A stretch of DNA of 48,993 nucleotides from Rhodanobacter sp. Its GTDB lineage: Bacteria; Pseudomonadota; Gammaproteobacteria; Xanthomonadales; Rhodanobacteraceae. Positions 10,056-20,246 of this stretch are shown in pieces (position 1 is the stretch's first letter; each line of letters opens with the position of its first letter). The stretch spans positions 1 through 48,993 of the forward strand of contig SCRO01000130.1 in assembly GCA_004298505.1 (NCBI GenBank), given 5' to 3'. The position numbers and the translations under genes are program-made. The notes under the pieces were generated by a model that did no database searches, was not told the origin of the DNA, and saw nothing but the letters and a program-made list of their open reading frames with translations.

Positions 10056-11012
10056 ATGATTCGCAAGCTTCCCATGCGTCATTTGTTATCCATCGCGCTT
10101 ACGACATCGGCGCTGGCGTTGGCCGGATGCTCCAGCGGCGGCAGCGGTAGCGACAACGGCCAGGCAGCCTTAGCCGGCTCGGCGGCGGCGAGCGCAGCAT
10201 CCGGGCCAACCAGCGCCGCCGACCAGCTCGGCGATGGCCATATCAAGCTGGTCTACGTGGAGTGGGCCAGTTGTACGGCCGCCACCAACGTGGTCAAGGC
10301 CGTGCTGGAGCAGAAAGGCTACACCGTCGATGCCGTATCGGTCAGTGGTGCTGCAATGTACTCGGCGCTGGCCAACAACGCGGCTGACGCCACCGTCTGC
10401 GCCTGGCTGCCGACCACGCATGCCAATTACTACGCGCGTACCAAGGACAAGCTCGACAACCTGGGCCCCAACATGACCGGCACCAAGCTCGGCCTGGTGG
10501 TGCCTGATTACGTGAGCATCGATTCCATTCCCGAGCTGACCAAGCACGCCGACCAGTTCAAGGACCGCATCGTGGGTATCGACCCCGGTGCCGGTGAGAT
10601 GGGCCTGACCCAGGATGTGATCAAGCAGTACAAGCTGCCGTTGAAACTGGTGGCCGGTAGCGGCGCCACCATGACTGCGGCCCTGAAGAGCGCGATTGAC
10701 AACCACCAGTGGATCGTCGTCACCGGCTGGACGCCGCACTGGATGTGGGCGCGCTGGAAGCTGAAGTATCTGTCCGATCCGAAGGGCATTTACGGCAAGG
10801 GCGAGAATATCGACACGCTGACGCGCAAGGGCCTGCAGCAGGATGACCCGGAGGCCTACGCGATCCTGGACGCGTTCCACTGGACTCCCGACGTGATGCA
10901 GGAAGTCATGGCCACCAGCCGCAAGCCGGGGCAGGATCCCGCATCCAGCGCGAAGCAGTGGGTCGCCAGCCACCCCGACGTGGTATCGACCTGGACCGGC
11001 GCCGCTCACTGA
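10056..11012 (+). CDS. Betaine-type ABC transporter substrate-binding lipoprotein
   Basis: Periplasmic substrate-binding subunit (OpuAC-like domain) of the ProVW system. The 318-residue product starts MIRKLPMRHLLSIALTTSAL and has a clear lipobox LALAGC, so Cys at about residue 25 would be lipidated and the protein membrane-anchored. A Ser/Gly/Ala-rich linker of about 35 residues follows. The binding domain contains several Trp/Tyr-bearing stretches (YVEWASCTAATN, TVCAWLPTTHANYYA, VVTGWTPHWMWARWKL), as expected for an aromatic cage that binds quaternary ammonium groups. The start is ATG 10056 with AAGGAAGG just upstream; the frame is open far upstream inside proW. A lipidated ProX analogue differs from the soluble ProX of E. 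coli. Confidence 0.88.
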   Translation: MIRKLPMRHLLSIALTTSALALAGCSSGGSGSDNGQAALAGSAAASAASGPTSAADQLGDGHIKLVYVEWASCTAATNVVKAVLEQKGYTVDAVSVSGAAMYSALANNAADATVCAWLPTTHANYYARTKDKLDNLGPNMTGTKLGLVVPDYVSIDSIPELTKHADQFKDRIVGIDPGAGEMGLTQDVIKQYKLPLKLVAGSGATMTAALKSAIDNHQWIVVTGWTPHWMWARWKLKYLSDPKGIYGKGENIDTLTRKGLQQDDPEAYAILDAFHWTPDVMQEVMATSRKPGQDPASSAKQWVASHPDVVSTWTGAAH

Positions 11013-11084
11013 TCGACACCACCACCTCATCCGCGCTCGGCGATGGAGTTGCCCGGCGCGGATCTTCACAGCAAGGGGATCGCC

Positions 11085-12458
11085 ATGCACAAATCAATCC
11101 GGTGCACGCTAGGCGCGTGCGTCGTTGCGGCCTTGTCCGTCCCATCCATGGCTGCAGCAATGGATGCCGGACAATCCAGCGCATCCAGCCAGGAAAATTC
11201 CGCGACAAACATCCGCATGAATGCCATGCAGCAGCAGATCGACGCGTTGCAGAAGCAGCTTGATGCGATGCGTGCGGCACAGGCCGCTTCAAACCTGGCC
11301 GCGAACAAGACGCCGCTCTCATCCGCGCCGGTGACCGCGCGCGATGCGGCCAAGACTTCGGTGGCGAAGGTCAAGCCGAAGCAACAGGCCGAAAAGTCCG
11401 ACGAAGGCATCCATATCGGCGGCGCGATGCGCTTCCAGTACAGCTACGAGGATTACAACCGAGGCAACGTGCAACGCAAGGGCGATGCTGATTTCGACAT
11501 CTTCCGGTTGAACATGCGCGGCAAGGTCGATGACATCGAGTTGCAGGCCGAGTGGCGCTGGTTCCAGTACATGAGTGCGATCAAGTTCGCCTGGCTGGGC
11601 TACGACTTCAGCAAGACCTCGCAGCTGCAAGTGGGCATCACGCGCATCCCGTTCGGCAACCAGCCCTACGATTCACACAGCTACTTTTTCAGCTCGAACT
11701 ACTACCTTGGGCTGGAGGACACCTACCATGCCGGGGCCGAGTACGTGTATGCCGGCGACCCGTGGAACGTGCAGCTGGCGTTCTTCAAGAATGACGCCAT
11801 GGGTGGCGTGGATGGCTACGTCAGCAACCGTTCCAATAGCTATTCGTACAACGTGGTCGGCGTGCGCCAGCCGGGCGACGGCATCTTTGATAATCCGAGC
11901 CATCCCATCGGCAGCGCCAATACCTCGGCTGCCCGCGTGGCTTACACCTTCAAGCCCGGCGACGTGAAGCTGGAGCTGGGCGCCTCTGCCCTCTACGGTA
12001 GCCTGGAAAGCCCCGCCGCGAGTGTCGGCAACTACCACGCCTATGCGCTGCACATGAACGCGGATTACAAGCGCTGGAACGTGCAGGCGCAGGCGTCACG
12101 CTACCACTACCAGGTCGATGGCGGCGCCGACCGCCTGGCCGTCGGGGCGTACGCGTTCTACGACTCGATCCCCGCCCGCGCCGACACCTATACCTTCAAC
12201 GTGAAGTATCACCAGCCGGTGCAGTGGGGGCCCATCCACAGCCTGGATTTCTACAACGATTATTCGCTGGTCACGCACAAGTCGGGCCTGCTGCCGAGCA
12301 CGTTCATGAACGACCTCGGCGTGGGCGTATCCGCTGGCGACCTGTACACCTATTTCGATTTCCTGACCGCGCGCAACCAGCCGTTCGTGGGTGGCAGCAT
12401 GGCCGGCGACGGTGCGGTGGAGCATCGCGTCAACGTCAATTTCGGCTTCTATTTCTGA
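11085..12458 (+). CDS. Outer-membrane porin with N-terminal coiled coil
   Basis: A 457-residue exported protein. Residues 1-25 (MHKSIRCTLGACVVAALSVP, then an Ala-rich AxA site) form a signal peptide. A short coiled coil follows (NAMQQQIDALQKQLDAMRA), as in trimeric porins with periplasmic coiled coils, then an Ala/Lys linker. From HIGGAMRFQYSYEDYN on, alternating hydrophobic strands rich in Tyr, Trp and Phe run to the C-terminal NVNFGFYF, the aromatic end that targets BamA. I infer a substrate-selective porin (OprP/OprO or DcaP-like), but the subfamily is uncertain. It lies 72 bp after the lipoprotein gene, just before a terminator, which suggests that it admits the ABC system's substrate. 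Start ATG 11085 has AAGGGGAT upstream. Confidence 0.8.
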   Translation: MHKSIRCTLGACVVAALSVPSMAAAMDAGQSSASSQENSATNIRMNAMQQQIDALQKQLDAMRAAQAASNLAANKTPLSSAPVTARDAAKTSVAKVKPKQQAEKSDEGIHIGGAMRFQYSYEDYNRGNVQRKGDADFDIFRLNMRGKVDDIELQAEWRWFQYMSAIKFAWLGYDFSKTSQLQVGITRIPFGNQPYDSHSYFFSSNYYLGLEDTYHAGAEYVYAGDPWNVQLAFFKNDAMGGVDGYVSNRSNSYSYNVVGVRQPGDGIFDNPSHPIGSANTSAARVAYTFKPGDVKLELGASALYGSLESPAASVGNYHAYALHMNADYKRWNVQAQASRYHYQVDGGADRLAVGAYAFYDSIPARADTYTFNVKYHQPVQWGPIHSLDFYNDYSLVTHKSGLLPSTFMNDLGVGVSAGDLYTYFDFLTARNQPFVGGSMAGDGAVEHRVNVNFGFYF

Positions 12459-12477
12459 ATGCCCCGGCCCGGCTCCG

Positions 12478-12521
12478 CGGCGCGCCGGCGTTGACAGCGC
12501 CGACGCGCCGGGCTAGTTTTT
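12478..12521 (+). terminator. Intrinsic terminator after the porin gene (overlaps the thrS promoter candidate)
   Basis: A 13-bp GC-rich stem with one mismatch (12478-12490 with 12498-12510) around a 7-nt loop, followed after six bases by TTTTT (12517-12521). It lies 20 bp past the porin stop and would end the ABC-porin operon. The loop itself contains TTGACA, part of a promoter-like sequence described separately. Confidence 0.7.
12491..12519 (+). promoter_or_regulatory. Candidate promoter for the thrS operon
   Basis: A perfect -35 TTGACA (12491-12496), 17 bp, then TAGTTT (12514-12519, 3 of 6). The start would be near 12526, so the transcript would include the 12579 leader peptide and the attenuator. 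The -10 is weak and the element is nested in the upstream terminator, so confidence is moderate. Confidence 0.4.
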
Positions 12522-12578
12522 CGCTATCCGCGACCGATCCAAGGTGGCCTGCAAGCAACTGCCGGTCGAGAGTGCGAC

Positions 12579-12599
12579 ATGGACACTACGACGTTCTGA
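12579..12599 (+). CDS. Putative threonine leader peptide of thrS (Met-Asp-Thr-Thr-Thr-Phe)
   Basis: A six-codon reading frame, ATG GAC ACT ACG ACG TTC TGA, with three consecutive threonine codons (12585-12593). A purine-rich CGAGAG lies about 9 bases upstream as a possible ribosome site. It ends 12 nt before the 5' arm of an antiterminator hairpin and 27 nt before an intrinsic terminator stem, the geometry of a ribosome-mediated attenuator. Lack of charged threonyl-tRNA would stall the ribosome on the Thr codons and favour read-through into thrS. Function is inferred from layout; three Thr codons followed by a perfect terminator are unlikely by chance but not proof. Confidence 0.65.
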   Translation: MDTTTF

Positions 12600-12610
12600 C
12601 GCTGACGCTT

Positions 12611-12649
12611 CGCGCCGAGGCACCCGAGGGCGCGCGGCGCCCTTTTTTT
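12611..12649 (+). promoter_or_regulatory. Transcription attenuator of the thrS operon (antiterminator/terminator)
   Basis: Terminator: GAGGGCGC (12626-12633), loop GCG, GCGCCCTT (12637-12644), with a T-run through 12649. Competing antiterminator: CGCGCC (12611-12616) with GGCGCG (12629-12634), which uses most of the terminator's 5' arm, so the two cannot coexist. A ribosome that reaches the leader stop codon (12597-12599) would cover the approach to 12611 and allow termination. A ribosome stalled on the Thr codons would leave 12611-12616 free. Confidence 0.65.
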
Positions 12650-12752
12650 ATTGGATTCGCATTGCCCGCCTCAAGGTCGGACAGGGGGAAAGCGAATCTC
12701 GACGACAGGTCTTCCAACAACGCACGCCGCATCGGCGTGCCGGTAATCGAAC

Positions 12753-14654
12753 ATGATCCAGATCACTCTCCCCGACGGCAGCAAAAAGCCCTTTGGACAC
12801 CCCGTCACCGTGCAGGATGTGGCCGCCTCGATTGGCGCCGGCCTGGCCAAGGCCACCCTGGCCGGCAAGGTCGATGGCAAGCTGGTCGATGCCAGCTTTC
12901 CGATTGAGCACGATGCCAGCGTGCAGATCGTCACCGAGAAAAGCTCGGAGGCGCTGGAGATCCTGCGCCACTCCACCGCACACCTGATGGGGCAGGCCGT
13001 GCAGCGGCTGTTTCCGGGCGCACAGGTCACGATCGGCCCGGTGATCGACAATGGCTTCTACTACGACTTCGCCTACGAGCGTCCGTTCACGTCCGAAGAC
13101 CTGCCGAAGATCGAGGCCGAGATGCACAAGATCGTGGCCGAAGCGCTGCCGGTGACGCGCAGCGTGAAGTCACGCGATGATGCGGTGGCGTTCTTCCGCG
13201 GCCTGGGTGAGCACTACAAGGCCGAGATCATCGAGGGCATTCCGGCCGATCAGGACCTGTCGCTGTATTCACAGGGCGAGTTCACCGATTTGTGCCGCGG
13301 CCCGCACGTGCCAAACACCGGCAAGCTGCATTCGTTCAAGCTGATGAAGGTGGCCGGCGCCTATTGGCGCGGCGATTCGAACAACGCGATGCTGAGCCGC
13401 ATCTACGGTACCGCCTGGCTCAACGACAAGGATTTGAAGGCGTACCTGTATCAGCTCGAGGAGGCCGAAAAGCGCGACCACCGCAAGATCGGCAAGCAGT
13501 TGGACCTGTTCCACCAGCAGGAAGAAAGCCCCGGCATGGTGTTCTGGCACCCGAACGGCTGGGCCATCTGGCAGCAGGTCGAGCAGTACATGCGCAACGT
13601 GTACCGCACCAGCGGTTACCAGGAAGTGCGTTGCCCGATGGTGCTGGATGTATCGCTGTGGAAAAAGTCCGGGCACTGGGACAATTACAAGGAAAACATG
13701 TTCTTCACCGAATCGGAGAAGCACACCTTCGCCTTACGGCCGATGAACTGCCCTGGCCATGTACAGATCTTCAACGAAGGCTTGCGCAGCTACCGCGACC
13801 TACCGCTGCGCTACGGCGAGTTCGGCGGCTGCCATCGCAACGAGCCGTCCGGCGCGCTGCACGGCATCATGCGCGTGCGCGCGTTCACCCAGGACGATGG
13901 CCACATCTTCTGCACGCCCGGGCAAATCGAGTCGGAGGTGACCGCTTTCCACCGGCAGGCCATGCAGGTGTACGCCGACTTCGGTTTCGAGAATATCGAC
14001 GTGGCACTGGCGCTGCGACCCGATCAGCGCATCGGCGACGACGGTGTGTGGGATCGCGCCGAGGCGGCGTTGCGTGGGGCGCTGGCGGCGGCCGGGGTGA
14101 AATGGACCGAGCTGCCCGGCGAAGGCGCCTTTTACGGTCCCAAGATCGAGTACCACATGAAGGACTCGATCGGCCGCGACTGGCAGGTGGGTACCATGCA
14201 GGTGGATTTCATGATGCCCGAGCGCCTCGGCGCCGAATATGTCGATGAACACTCGCAAAAACAGCATCCGGTGATGCTGCACCGGGCCATCGTGGGCTCG
14301 ATGGAGCGCTTCATCGGCATCCTGATCGAGCACCACGCCGGCCTGCTGCCGGCCTGGTTGGCGCCGATCCAGGCGGTGGTCCTCAACATCACCGATGCGC
14401 AGGCCGATTATGTCGGGCAGGTAACGCAAACCCTTGTCGACAAAGGTTTGCGGGTACAATCGGATTTGCGCAACGAGAAAGTCGGCTATAAAATCCGCGA
14501 ACATACAATGCAGAAAGTGCCGTATCTGCTTGTGGTCGGTGACCGCGAGAAAGAGACGGGCAGCGTTTCTGTGCGTACCCGTTCCGGCGAGGACCTGGGC
14601 AGCATGCCGCTGGCCGATTTCGTCGAGCGACTGGGGGCCGAGACCCGACGCTGA
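12753..14654 (+). CDS. thrS: Threonyl-tRNA synthetase
   Basis: Charges tRNA-Thr in the cytoplasm as a homodimeric class II enzyme. The 633-residue product has the N-terminal TGS domain ([20 protein letters not shown]), the editing domain with [17 protein letters not shown] (HxxxH) and the SAD region containing ITFG-like [15 protein letters not shown]. The class II core follows with RPMNCPGH, the motif 2 stretch [16 protein letters not shown] and motif 3 [18 protein letters not shown], then the anticodon-binding domain to the end. Length is standard. It heads the thrS-infC-rpmI-rplT-pheST-ihfA cluster and is preceded by a Thr leader peptide and attenuator. Its 3' end carries promoter-like sequences for infC and a hairpin with a T-run. 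Confidence 0.97.
   Translation: MIQITLPDGSKKPFGHPVTVQDVAASIGAGLAKATLAGKVDGKLVDASFPIEHDASVQIVTEKSSEALEILRHSTAHLMGQAVQRLFPGAQVTIGPVIDNGFYYDFAYERPFTSEDLPKIEAEMHKIVAEALPVTRSVKSRDDAVAFFRGLGEHYKAEIIEGIPADQDLSLYSQGEFTDLCRGPHVPNTGKLHSFKLMKVAGAYWRGDSNNAMLSRIYGTAWLNDKDLKAYLYQLEEAEKRDHRKIGKQLDLFHQQEESPGMVFWHPNGWAIWQQVEQYMRNVYRTSGYQEVRCPMVLDVSLWKKSGHWDNYKENMFFTESEKHTFALRPMNCPGHVQIFNEGLRSYRDLPLRYGEFGGCHRNEPSGALHGIMRVRAFTQDDGHIFCTPGQIESEVTAFHRQAMQVYADFGFENIDVALALRPDQRIGDDGVWDRAEAALRGALAAAGVKWTELPGEGAFYGPKIEYHMKDSIGRDWQVGTMQVDFMMPERLGAEYVDEHSQKQHPVMLHRAIVGSMERFIGILIEHHAGLLPAWLAPIQAVVLNITDAQADYVGQVTQTLVDKGLRVQSDLRNEKVGYKIREHTMQKVPYLLVVGDREKETGSVSVRTRSGEDLGSMPLADFVERLGAETRR
14434..14460 (+). promoter_or_regulatory. 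Candidate internal promoter for infC within thrS
   Basis: TTGTCG (14434-14439) and TACAAT (14455-14460) are 15 bp apart; a second AT-rich TATAAA lies near 14484. E. coli has infC promoters inside thrS, so position supports the reading, but the spacing is short. Confidence 0.3.
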
Positions 14655-14672
14655 GCGTCGAGCGGCCTTTTT
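14636..14672 (+). terminator. Hairpin with T-run overlapping the thrS stop
   Basis: GGCCG (14636-14640) pairs with CGGCC (14663-14667) around an inner perfect hairpin CGACGC-TGA-GCGTCG (14646-14660) whose loop is the thrS stop codon. TTTTT follows at 14668-14672. It lies 27 bp before infC and probably attenuates transcription between thrS and infC rather than ending it completely. Confidence 0.6.
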
Positions 14673-14698
14673 CATTACTTCTTCTGGAGGATCGTGGT

Positions 14699-15223
<525 letters not shown>

Positions 15224-15250
15224 GATTGCCGCGTCGAGGGCCGGGGCCTG

Positions 15251-15274
15251 AGGAGCCCGCTCGCGGGCAATGCT
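15251..15274 (+). repeat. REP-like palindrome, single arm
   Basis: AGGAGCCCGCTCGCGGGCAATGCT, with GCCCGC-TC-GCGGGC as palindromic core. It is one of eight arms of the same sequence found at five intergenic loci (15251, 20781/20841, 24679, 28786/28857, 30064/30129). It lies 27 bp past the infC stop. Further on, the gap 15224-15520 also holds a GGGAGAGG palindrome and the rpmI leader hairpins. Confidence 0.8.
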
Positions 15275-15306
15275 CTTTCGCTGTTTGGGGCGGGGCAAGC
15301 CCGCCC

Positions 15307-15340
15307 CCTCTCCTCAATCCTCTCCCATAGGGAGAGGATT
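15307..15340 (+). repeat. GGGAGAGG-type palindromic repeat, copy 1
   Basis: CCTCTCC, TCAATCC, TCTCCCATAGGGAGAGGATT: two overlapping hairpin options with CCTCTCCC-ATA-GGGAGAGG as the core. Related copies lie at 16210-16243 and 16304-16336, so three copies flank rpmI-rplT. They are interspersed repeats of unknown function. Confidence 0.7.
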
Positions 15341-15375
15341 CGTGGTCAGCACTTGGTGCTGGTGTTTGGCTTTTT

Positions 15376-15414
15376 GAACCCGTATGATCACGGGTTCGAC
15401 CCGCCGGAAGGGTC
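15376..15414 (+). promoter_or_regulatory. Two adjacent hairpins in the rpmI leader
   Basis: GAACCCGT-ATGATC-ACGGGTTC (15376-15397) is followed without gap by GACCC-GCCGGAA-GGGTC (15398-15414), 107 bp before rpmI. In other bacteria L20 represses rpmI-rplT by binding a structured leader that mimics its rRNA site. These hairpins are the best candidates here, but I cannot show similarity to the rRNA site. Confidence 0.35.
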
Positions 15415-15520
15415 GTGCACAGATCATGGCAGGATGGAAAGCGTGGTCCTCGGGTCACCGCCAGATCAGTCAGAAACCGGAGTCGTCCAGGCCGGACGAG
15501 CTCCACACAAGGAACTACTC

Positions 15521-15715
15521 ATGCCCAAGATCAAGACCAACCGGGCGGCTGCGAAGCGTTTTCGCAAGACTGCGTCGGGCAAAATCAAGTGCGGTCACGC
15601 TTACCGGTCACATATCCTGACCAAGAAGTCGACCAAGTTGAAGCGCGGCCTGCGTGCCAAGAACCACCTCAAGGTGTGTGACGCCCCGGGTGTCGCGCGC
15701 ATGTTGCCGTACTGA
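15521..15715 (+). CDS. rpmI: 50S ribosomal protein L35
   Basis: Small basic large-subunit protein of 64 residues, [20 protein letters not shown] followed by [19 protein letters not shown] and ending in VARMLPY, the L35 pattern. The start at 15521 has AAGGAA upstream; the longer open frame to 15353 is spurious. It forms the invariant pair with rplT (17 bp gap). Confidence 0.97.
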   Translation: MPKIKTNRAAAKRFRKTASGKIKCGHAYRSHILTKKSTKLKRGLRAKNHLKVCDAPGVARMLPY

Positions 15716-15732
15716 AGACGAGGAGATAAACC

Positions 15733-16092
15733 ATGGCTCGTGTAAAGCGTGGCGTTACCGCCCGTCGTCGTCACAAGAAAGTCATCGGCCGCGCCAAGGG
15801 CTACTACAACGCCCGCCGCAAGGTCTTCCGCGTTGCCAACCAGGCCGTCGTCAAGGCTGGCCAGTACGCCTATATCGGCCGCAAGCAGCGCAAGCGTCAG
15901 TTCCGCGCCCTGTGGATCGTGCGTATCAACGCCGCAGCACGCATGTTCGGCCTGTCCTACAGCCGCCTGATCAATGGCCTGAGCAAGGCCGGCATCACGG
16001 TGGACCGCAAGGTGCTGGCAGATATCGCCGTGCACGACATCAAGGCGTTTGGCGTGATTGCCGAAAAAGCGAAGGCCAGCCTGGCGGCGTAG
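15733..16092 (+). CDS. rplT: 50S ribosomal protein L20
   Basis: The 119-residue basic protein begins [20 protein letters not shown], followed by [19 protein letters not shown] and the globular C-terminal half with [20 protein letters not shown], as in L20. It binds 23S rRNA early in 50S assembly and in many bacteria represses its own operon. AGGAGA lies 7 bases before ATG. A strong terminator follows 54 bp after the stop. Confidence 0.97.
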   Translation: MARVKRGVTARRRHKKVIGRAKGYYNARRKVFRVANQAVVKAGQYAYIGRKQRKRQFRALWIVRINAAARMFGLSYSRLINGLSKAGITVDRKVLADIAVHDIKAFGVIAEKAKASLAA

Positions 16093-16131
16093 TTTGTGTG
16101 CAGCCCTTTGGGCTTGCGCCTTCAGGGATGA

Positions 16132-17355
<1,224 letters not shown>

Positions 17356-17357
17356 AC

Positions 17358-17452
17358 GGGAATCGGGAATGGGGAATCGGGAATCGTAGAAGCGGCGGCA
17401 ATGTCCACGCTCTGGCTTTTCCCATTCCCTATTCCCGATTCCCCATTCCCGG
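17358..17452 (+). repeat. Inverted pair of GGGAATC arrays between pheS and pheT
   Basis: Left array 17358-17386 has four GGGAAT units (GGGAATCGGGAATGGGGAAT and on). The right array, about 17421-17452, carries the complementary ATTCCC units, separated by about 34 bp. In RNA the arrays would form a long hairpin in the middle of the operon. Similar arrays occur at 28816, 30105, 38806 and 41347. Confidence 0.85.
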
Positions 17453-17461
17453 ATCAAAACC

Positions 17462-19945
17462 ATGAAATTCTCCGAGAACTGGCTGCGCGAGCTGGTCGAG
17501 ATCAAGGCCGATCGCAGCCAACTGGCCCATGCCCTGACCATGGCGGGTCTGGAAGTGGAAGAAGTCACCCCGCTGGGCGACGATCTGGCGGGCGTGGTGG
17601 TGGCCGAGATCGTTGCGGCGGAAAAGCATCCCGAAGCGGATCGGTTGCAAATCTGCAAGGTCGACGCGGGACAGGGTGAGCCGCTGCAGATCGTCTGCGG
17701 CGCGCCGAACGCGCGGGTCGGCATCAAGGTGCCGCTGGCTACCGTTGGGGCGAAGCTGCCTGGCGGCTCCTCCCGGCCATCCATGGCCTCCGGGGCACTC
17801 GGGCTCCTGCCCAGCGGTATCGCGATCAAGGCGGTGAAGCTGCGCGGTATCGAGTCATTCGGCATGCTGTGTTCGGCGAAAGAGCTGGGCATCGATGCCG
17901 ATGCATCCGGCCTGCTCGAGCTGCCGCCGGACGCGCCGGTGGGTCGGCCATTGGCAGATTACCTGGGCTTGCCCGACGCCAGCTTCGAGCTGAAACTCAC
18001 GCCGAACCGCCCGGACTGTCTCGGCCTGGTCGGGTTAGCCCATGATGTGGCGGCCTTGTTCGGCAGCACCGCGAAGGTACCGACGCAAGCGGCCGCGCCG
18101 GTCACCGGGGAGGCGCGCCGCGGCATCCGCCTGGAAGCGGGCAAGGATGCGCCACGTTATCTCGGCCGCATCATCGAAGGCATCGATCCGGCCGCGCGCG
18201 CGCCGCTGTGGTTGGCCGAGCGCCTGCGACGTGCCGGGCTGCGCCCGATCAGCGCCGTGGTCGACGTCACCAATTACGTGATGCTGGAGCTGGGCCAGCC
18301 GCTGCATGCATTCGACAACGACGCGCTCGAGGGCGACATCGTGGTGCGCCACGCGCACGCGGGCGAAACGTTGAAAATCCTCGATGGCAGCGTGGCGAAG
18401 CTCGACCCGGGCTTCGTGTTGATTGCCGACGAAAGAAAAGGCCTGGCCGTGGCCGGCGTGATGGGTGGTTACGATTCGCGGGTTATCGACACCACGCGCA
18501 ACATCTTCCTCGAGTCCGCGCACTTCGCGCCGGCCGCGATCATGGGGCGCGCGCGCAAGCTGGGCTTGCACACGGAAGCCTCGCATCGCTTCGAGCGCGG
18601 CGTCGATCCGGAACTGCCGCGGCGTGCGTTGGAGCGCGCCACCGAATTGCTGCTGGCAATTGCCGGCGGCAAGGCTGGGCCGGTACTGGTCGCGGAAAAC
18701 CTGGTCTATCTGCCGGCACCGGTCGCAGTGACCTTGCGTCGCGCGCGCCTGAAGCGTGTGCTGGGTGTGGGGGTGGCCGATGCCGAGGTCGCGCGCATCT
18801 TCACCGCGCTGGGCATGCAGGTCGTGGCGACGACAGATGGCTGGCAGGTCACCGCGCCGAGCAGCCGTTTCGACATCGAGCACGAGGAAGACCTGATCGA
18901 GGAGGTCGCGCGGATTTTCGGCTACGACAACATCCCCACCGCCACGCCGACCGGCGCGTTGACCCTGGCGATCGAACCGGAGGCGCGCATCGGTGAACTG
19001 GCGCTGAGCGAGCAATTGGCTACGCGCGGGTACTACGAGGCGGTGAACCTGTCGTTTGTTCCGGCAGAGCTTTTGGCGCGCTGGGGTTTCAGCGAACGAT
19101 TGGTGCCGCTGGCCAATCCGCTATCGGCGGACCTGGCCGTGATGCGCCCTTCGCTGCTGCCCGGACTGATCGAGGCCTTGCGTCACAATCGCGCGCGCCA
19201 GCAGGAACGTGTGCGCCTGTTCGAGCTGGCGCGTGTCTTCCAACAAAGTGCGTCCGTGCGCGAAGAACCTGCCATCCATGGCCGGACTCTTCAACCAGCA
19301 GGCGCCCCGCCGCTGGAAACACCCACTCTTGCCATCGCCGCGTGCGGGAATGCGCGAGCCGAGCAATGGGGCGAGCCGGCGCGGACGCTGGATTTCCATG
19401 ATCTCAAGGGCGATCTCGACGCCTTGATCGGCTGGGGTGGCGAGCCGCAGCGCTGGACGGTGCACGCTGACGGCTTGCCGGCATGGCTGCATCCGGGCCG
19501 TGCTGCGCGCGTGGCGCGCGATGGCGAAACCGTGGGCTATCTTGGCGCCCTGCATCCGCAATTGGCCGGAGTACTGGACCTGGGTACCGACGTTCATGTG
19601 CTGGAAGTGGCGTTGGAGCCCTTGCTGGCCCGACGCCTGCCCCAGGCGACAGGGATACCCCGCTTTCCTGCGGTGCGCCGGGATATCGCGATGGATCTGC
19701 CGGAAACCATCAGCTGGTCACAGATTGACCAAACCGTTCGCGCCACGCTCGGTGCGCGGCTCAAGGAGCTGCGGCTGTTCGATCGTTACAGCGGCAAAGG
19801 CGTCGAAGCGGGCCGAAAAAGTCTCGCTATGGGCTTGATTTTGCAGGACGCTTCACGCACCCTTACAGATGAAGACGCGGACCGCTGGGTGCGTGAAGCC
19901 GTGAATGCATTGGAGCAGACATGCCGGGGGAAATTGCGAGGATGA
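17462..19945 (+). CDS. pheT: Phenylalanyl-tRNA synthetase, beta subunit, with two small insertions
   Basis: Beta subunit, with tRNA-binding (EMAP-like), B3/B4 editing, B5 and ferredoxin-fold anticodon domains. The 827-residue product starts [20 protein letters not shown] and shows [24 protein letters not shown], the editing-domain [20 protein letters not shown] and the C-terminal [20 protein letters not shown]. It is about 30 residues longer than usual. The excess lies mainly in two places: after LPGG ([16 protein letters not shown], near 17767-17814) and after ARVFQ ([19 protein letters not shown], near 19245-19310). Both contain the palindrome CCATCCATGGCC in different frames, which suggests in-frame repeat insertions. 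The gene appears intact and functional. Confidence 0.95.
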   Translation: MKFSENWLRELVEIKADRSQLAHALTMAGLEVEEVTPLGDDLAGVVVAEIVAAEKHPEADRLQICKVDAGQGEPLQIVCGAPNARVGIKVPLATVGAKLPGGSSRPSMASGALGLLPSGIAIKAVKLRGIESFGMLCSAKELGIDADASGLLELPPDAPVGRPLADYLGLPDASFELKLTPNRPDCLGLVGLAHDVAALFGSTAKVPTQAAAPVTGEARRGIRLEAGKDAPRYLGRIIEGIDPAARAPLWLAERLRRAGLRPISAVVDVTNYVMLELGQPLHAFDNDALEGDIVVRHAHAGETLKILDGSVAKLDPGFVLIADERKGLAVAGVMGGYDSRVIDTTRNIFLESAHFAPAAIMGRARKLGLHTEASHRFERGVDPELPRRALERATELLLAIAGGKAGPVLVAENLVYLPAPVAVTLRRARLKRVLGVGVADAEVARIFTALGMQVVATTDGWQVTAPSSRFDIEHEEDLIEEVARIFGYDNIPTATPTGALTLAIEPEARIGELALSEQLATRGYYEAVNLSFVPAELLARWGFSERLVPLANPLSADLAVMRPSLLPGLIEALRHNRARQQERVRLFELARVFQQSASVREEPAIHGRTLQPAGAPPLETPTLAIAACGNARAEQWGEPARTLDFHDLKGDLDALIGWGGEPQRWTVHADGLPAWLHPGRAARVARDGETVGYLGALHPQLAGVLDLGTDVHVLEVALEPLLARRLPQATGIPRFPAVRRDIAMDLPETISWSQIDQTVRATLGARLKELRLFDRYSGKGVEAGRKSLAMGLILQDASRTLTDEDADRWVREAVNALEQTCRGKLRG
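17764..17815 (+). repeat. Palindromic repeat inserted in frame in pheT, copy 1
   Basis: The core GGCCAT-CC-ATGGCC (17776-17789) lies in a 48-bp stretch absent from the corresponding site of E. coli PheT, where LPGD runs directly into FKIKAAKLRGE. It is flanked by TCCTCCC and by GGGGCACTCGGGCTCCTGCC. The reading frame is kept. Comparison is from memory of the E. coli protein. Confidence 0.5.
19245..19315 (+). repeat. Palindromic repeat inserted in frame in pheT, copy 2
   Basis: The core GCCATCCATGGC (19271-19282) sits in a stretch coding for [19 protein letters not shown], in a loop region that is shorter in other PheT proteins. The palindrome is read in a different frame from copy 1, which argues for DNA insertion rather than conserved protein sequence. 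Boundaries are approximate. Confidence 0.45.
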
Positions 19946-19946
19946 G

Positions 19947-20246
19947 ATGGCGCTGACCAAAGCAGAAATGGCCGAGCGGCTTTTCCTCGACGTGGGTCTC
20001 AACAAGCGTGAGGCGAAGGAATTCGTGGATGCCTATTTCGAGGTGGTTCGCGGCGCGCTGGAAAACGGCGAGCAGGTGAAGCTGTCCGGTTTCGGCAATT
20101 TCGATCTGCGCATGAAAAACCAGCGACCGGGACGCAACCCCAAGACCGGCGAGGAGATCCCTATCTCGGCGCGGCGGGTGGTAACGTTCCGGCCGGGACA
20201 GAAACTCAAGGTGAGAGTCGAAGGCTATGCTGGACCAAGGGAATAA
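19947..20246 (+). CDS. ihfA: Integration host factor, alpha subunit
   Basis: DNA-bending histone-like protein that works as a heterodimer with IHF-beta in replication, sigma-54 activation and nucleoid structure. The 99-residue product reads [20 protein letters not shown] and continues to [20 protein letters not shown], the intercalating-Pro arm, and [19 protein letters not shown]. It starts 1 bp after the pheT stop and overlaps the next gene by 20 bp. The conserved pheT-ihfA-merR order supports the call. IHF could assist the predicted sigma-54 promoter of glnK. Confidence 0.96.
   Translation: MALTKAEMAERLFLDVGLNKREAKEFVDAYFEVVRGALENGEQVKLSGFGNFDLRMKNQRPGRNPKTGEEIPISARRVVTFRPGQKLKVRVEGYAGPRE

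Noticed and set aside
11143-11154. CCATCCATGGCT in the porin signal peptide as a third copy of the pheT palindrome
   Set aside because: It lacks the extended flanks and lies in a normal signal-peptide sequence; the 12-base similarity can be chance.
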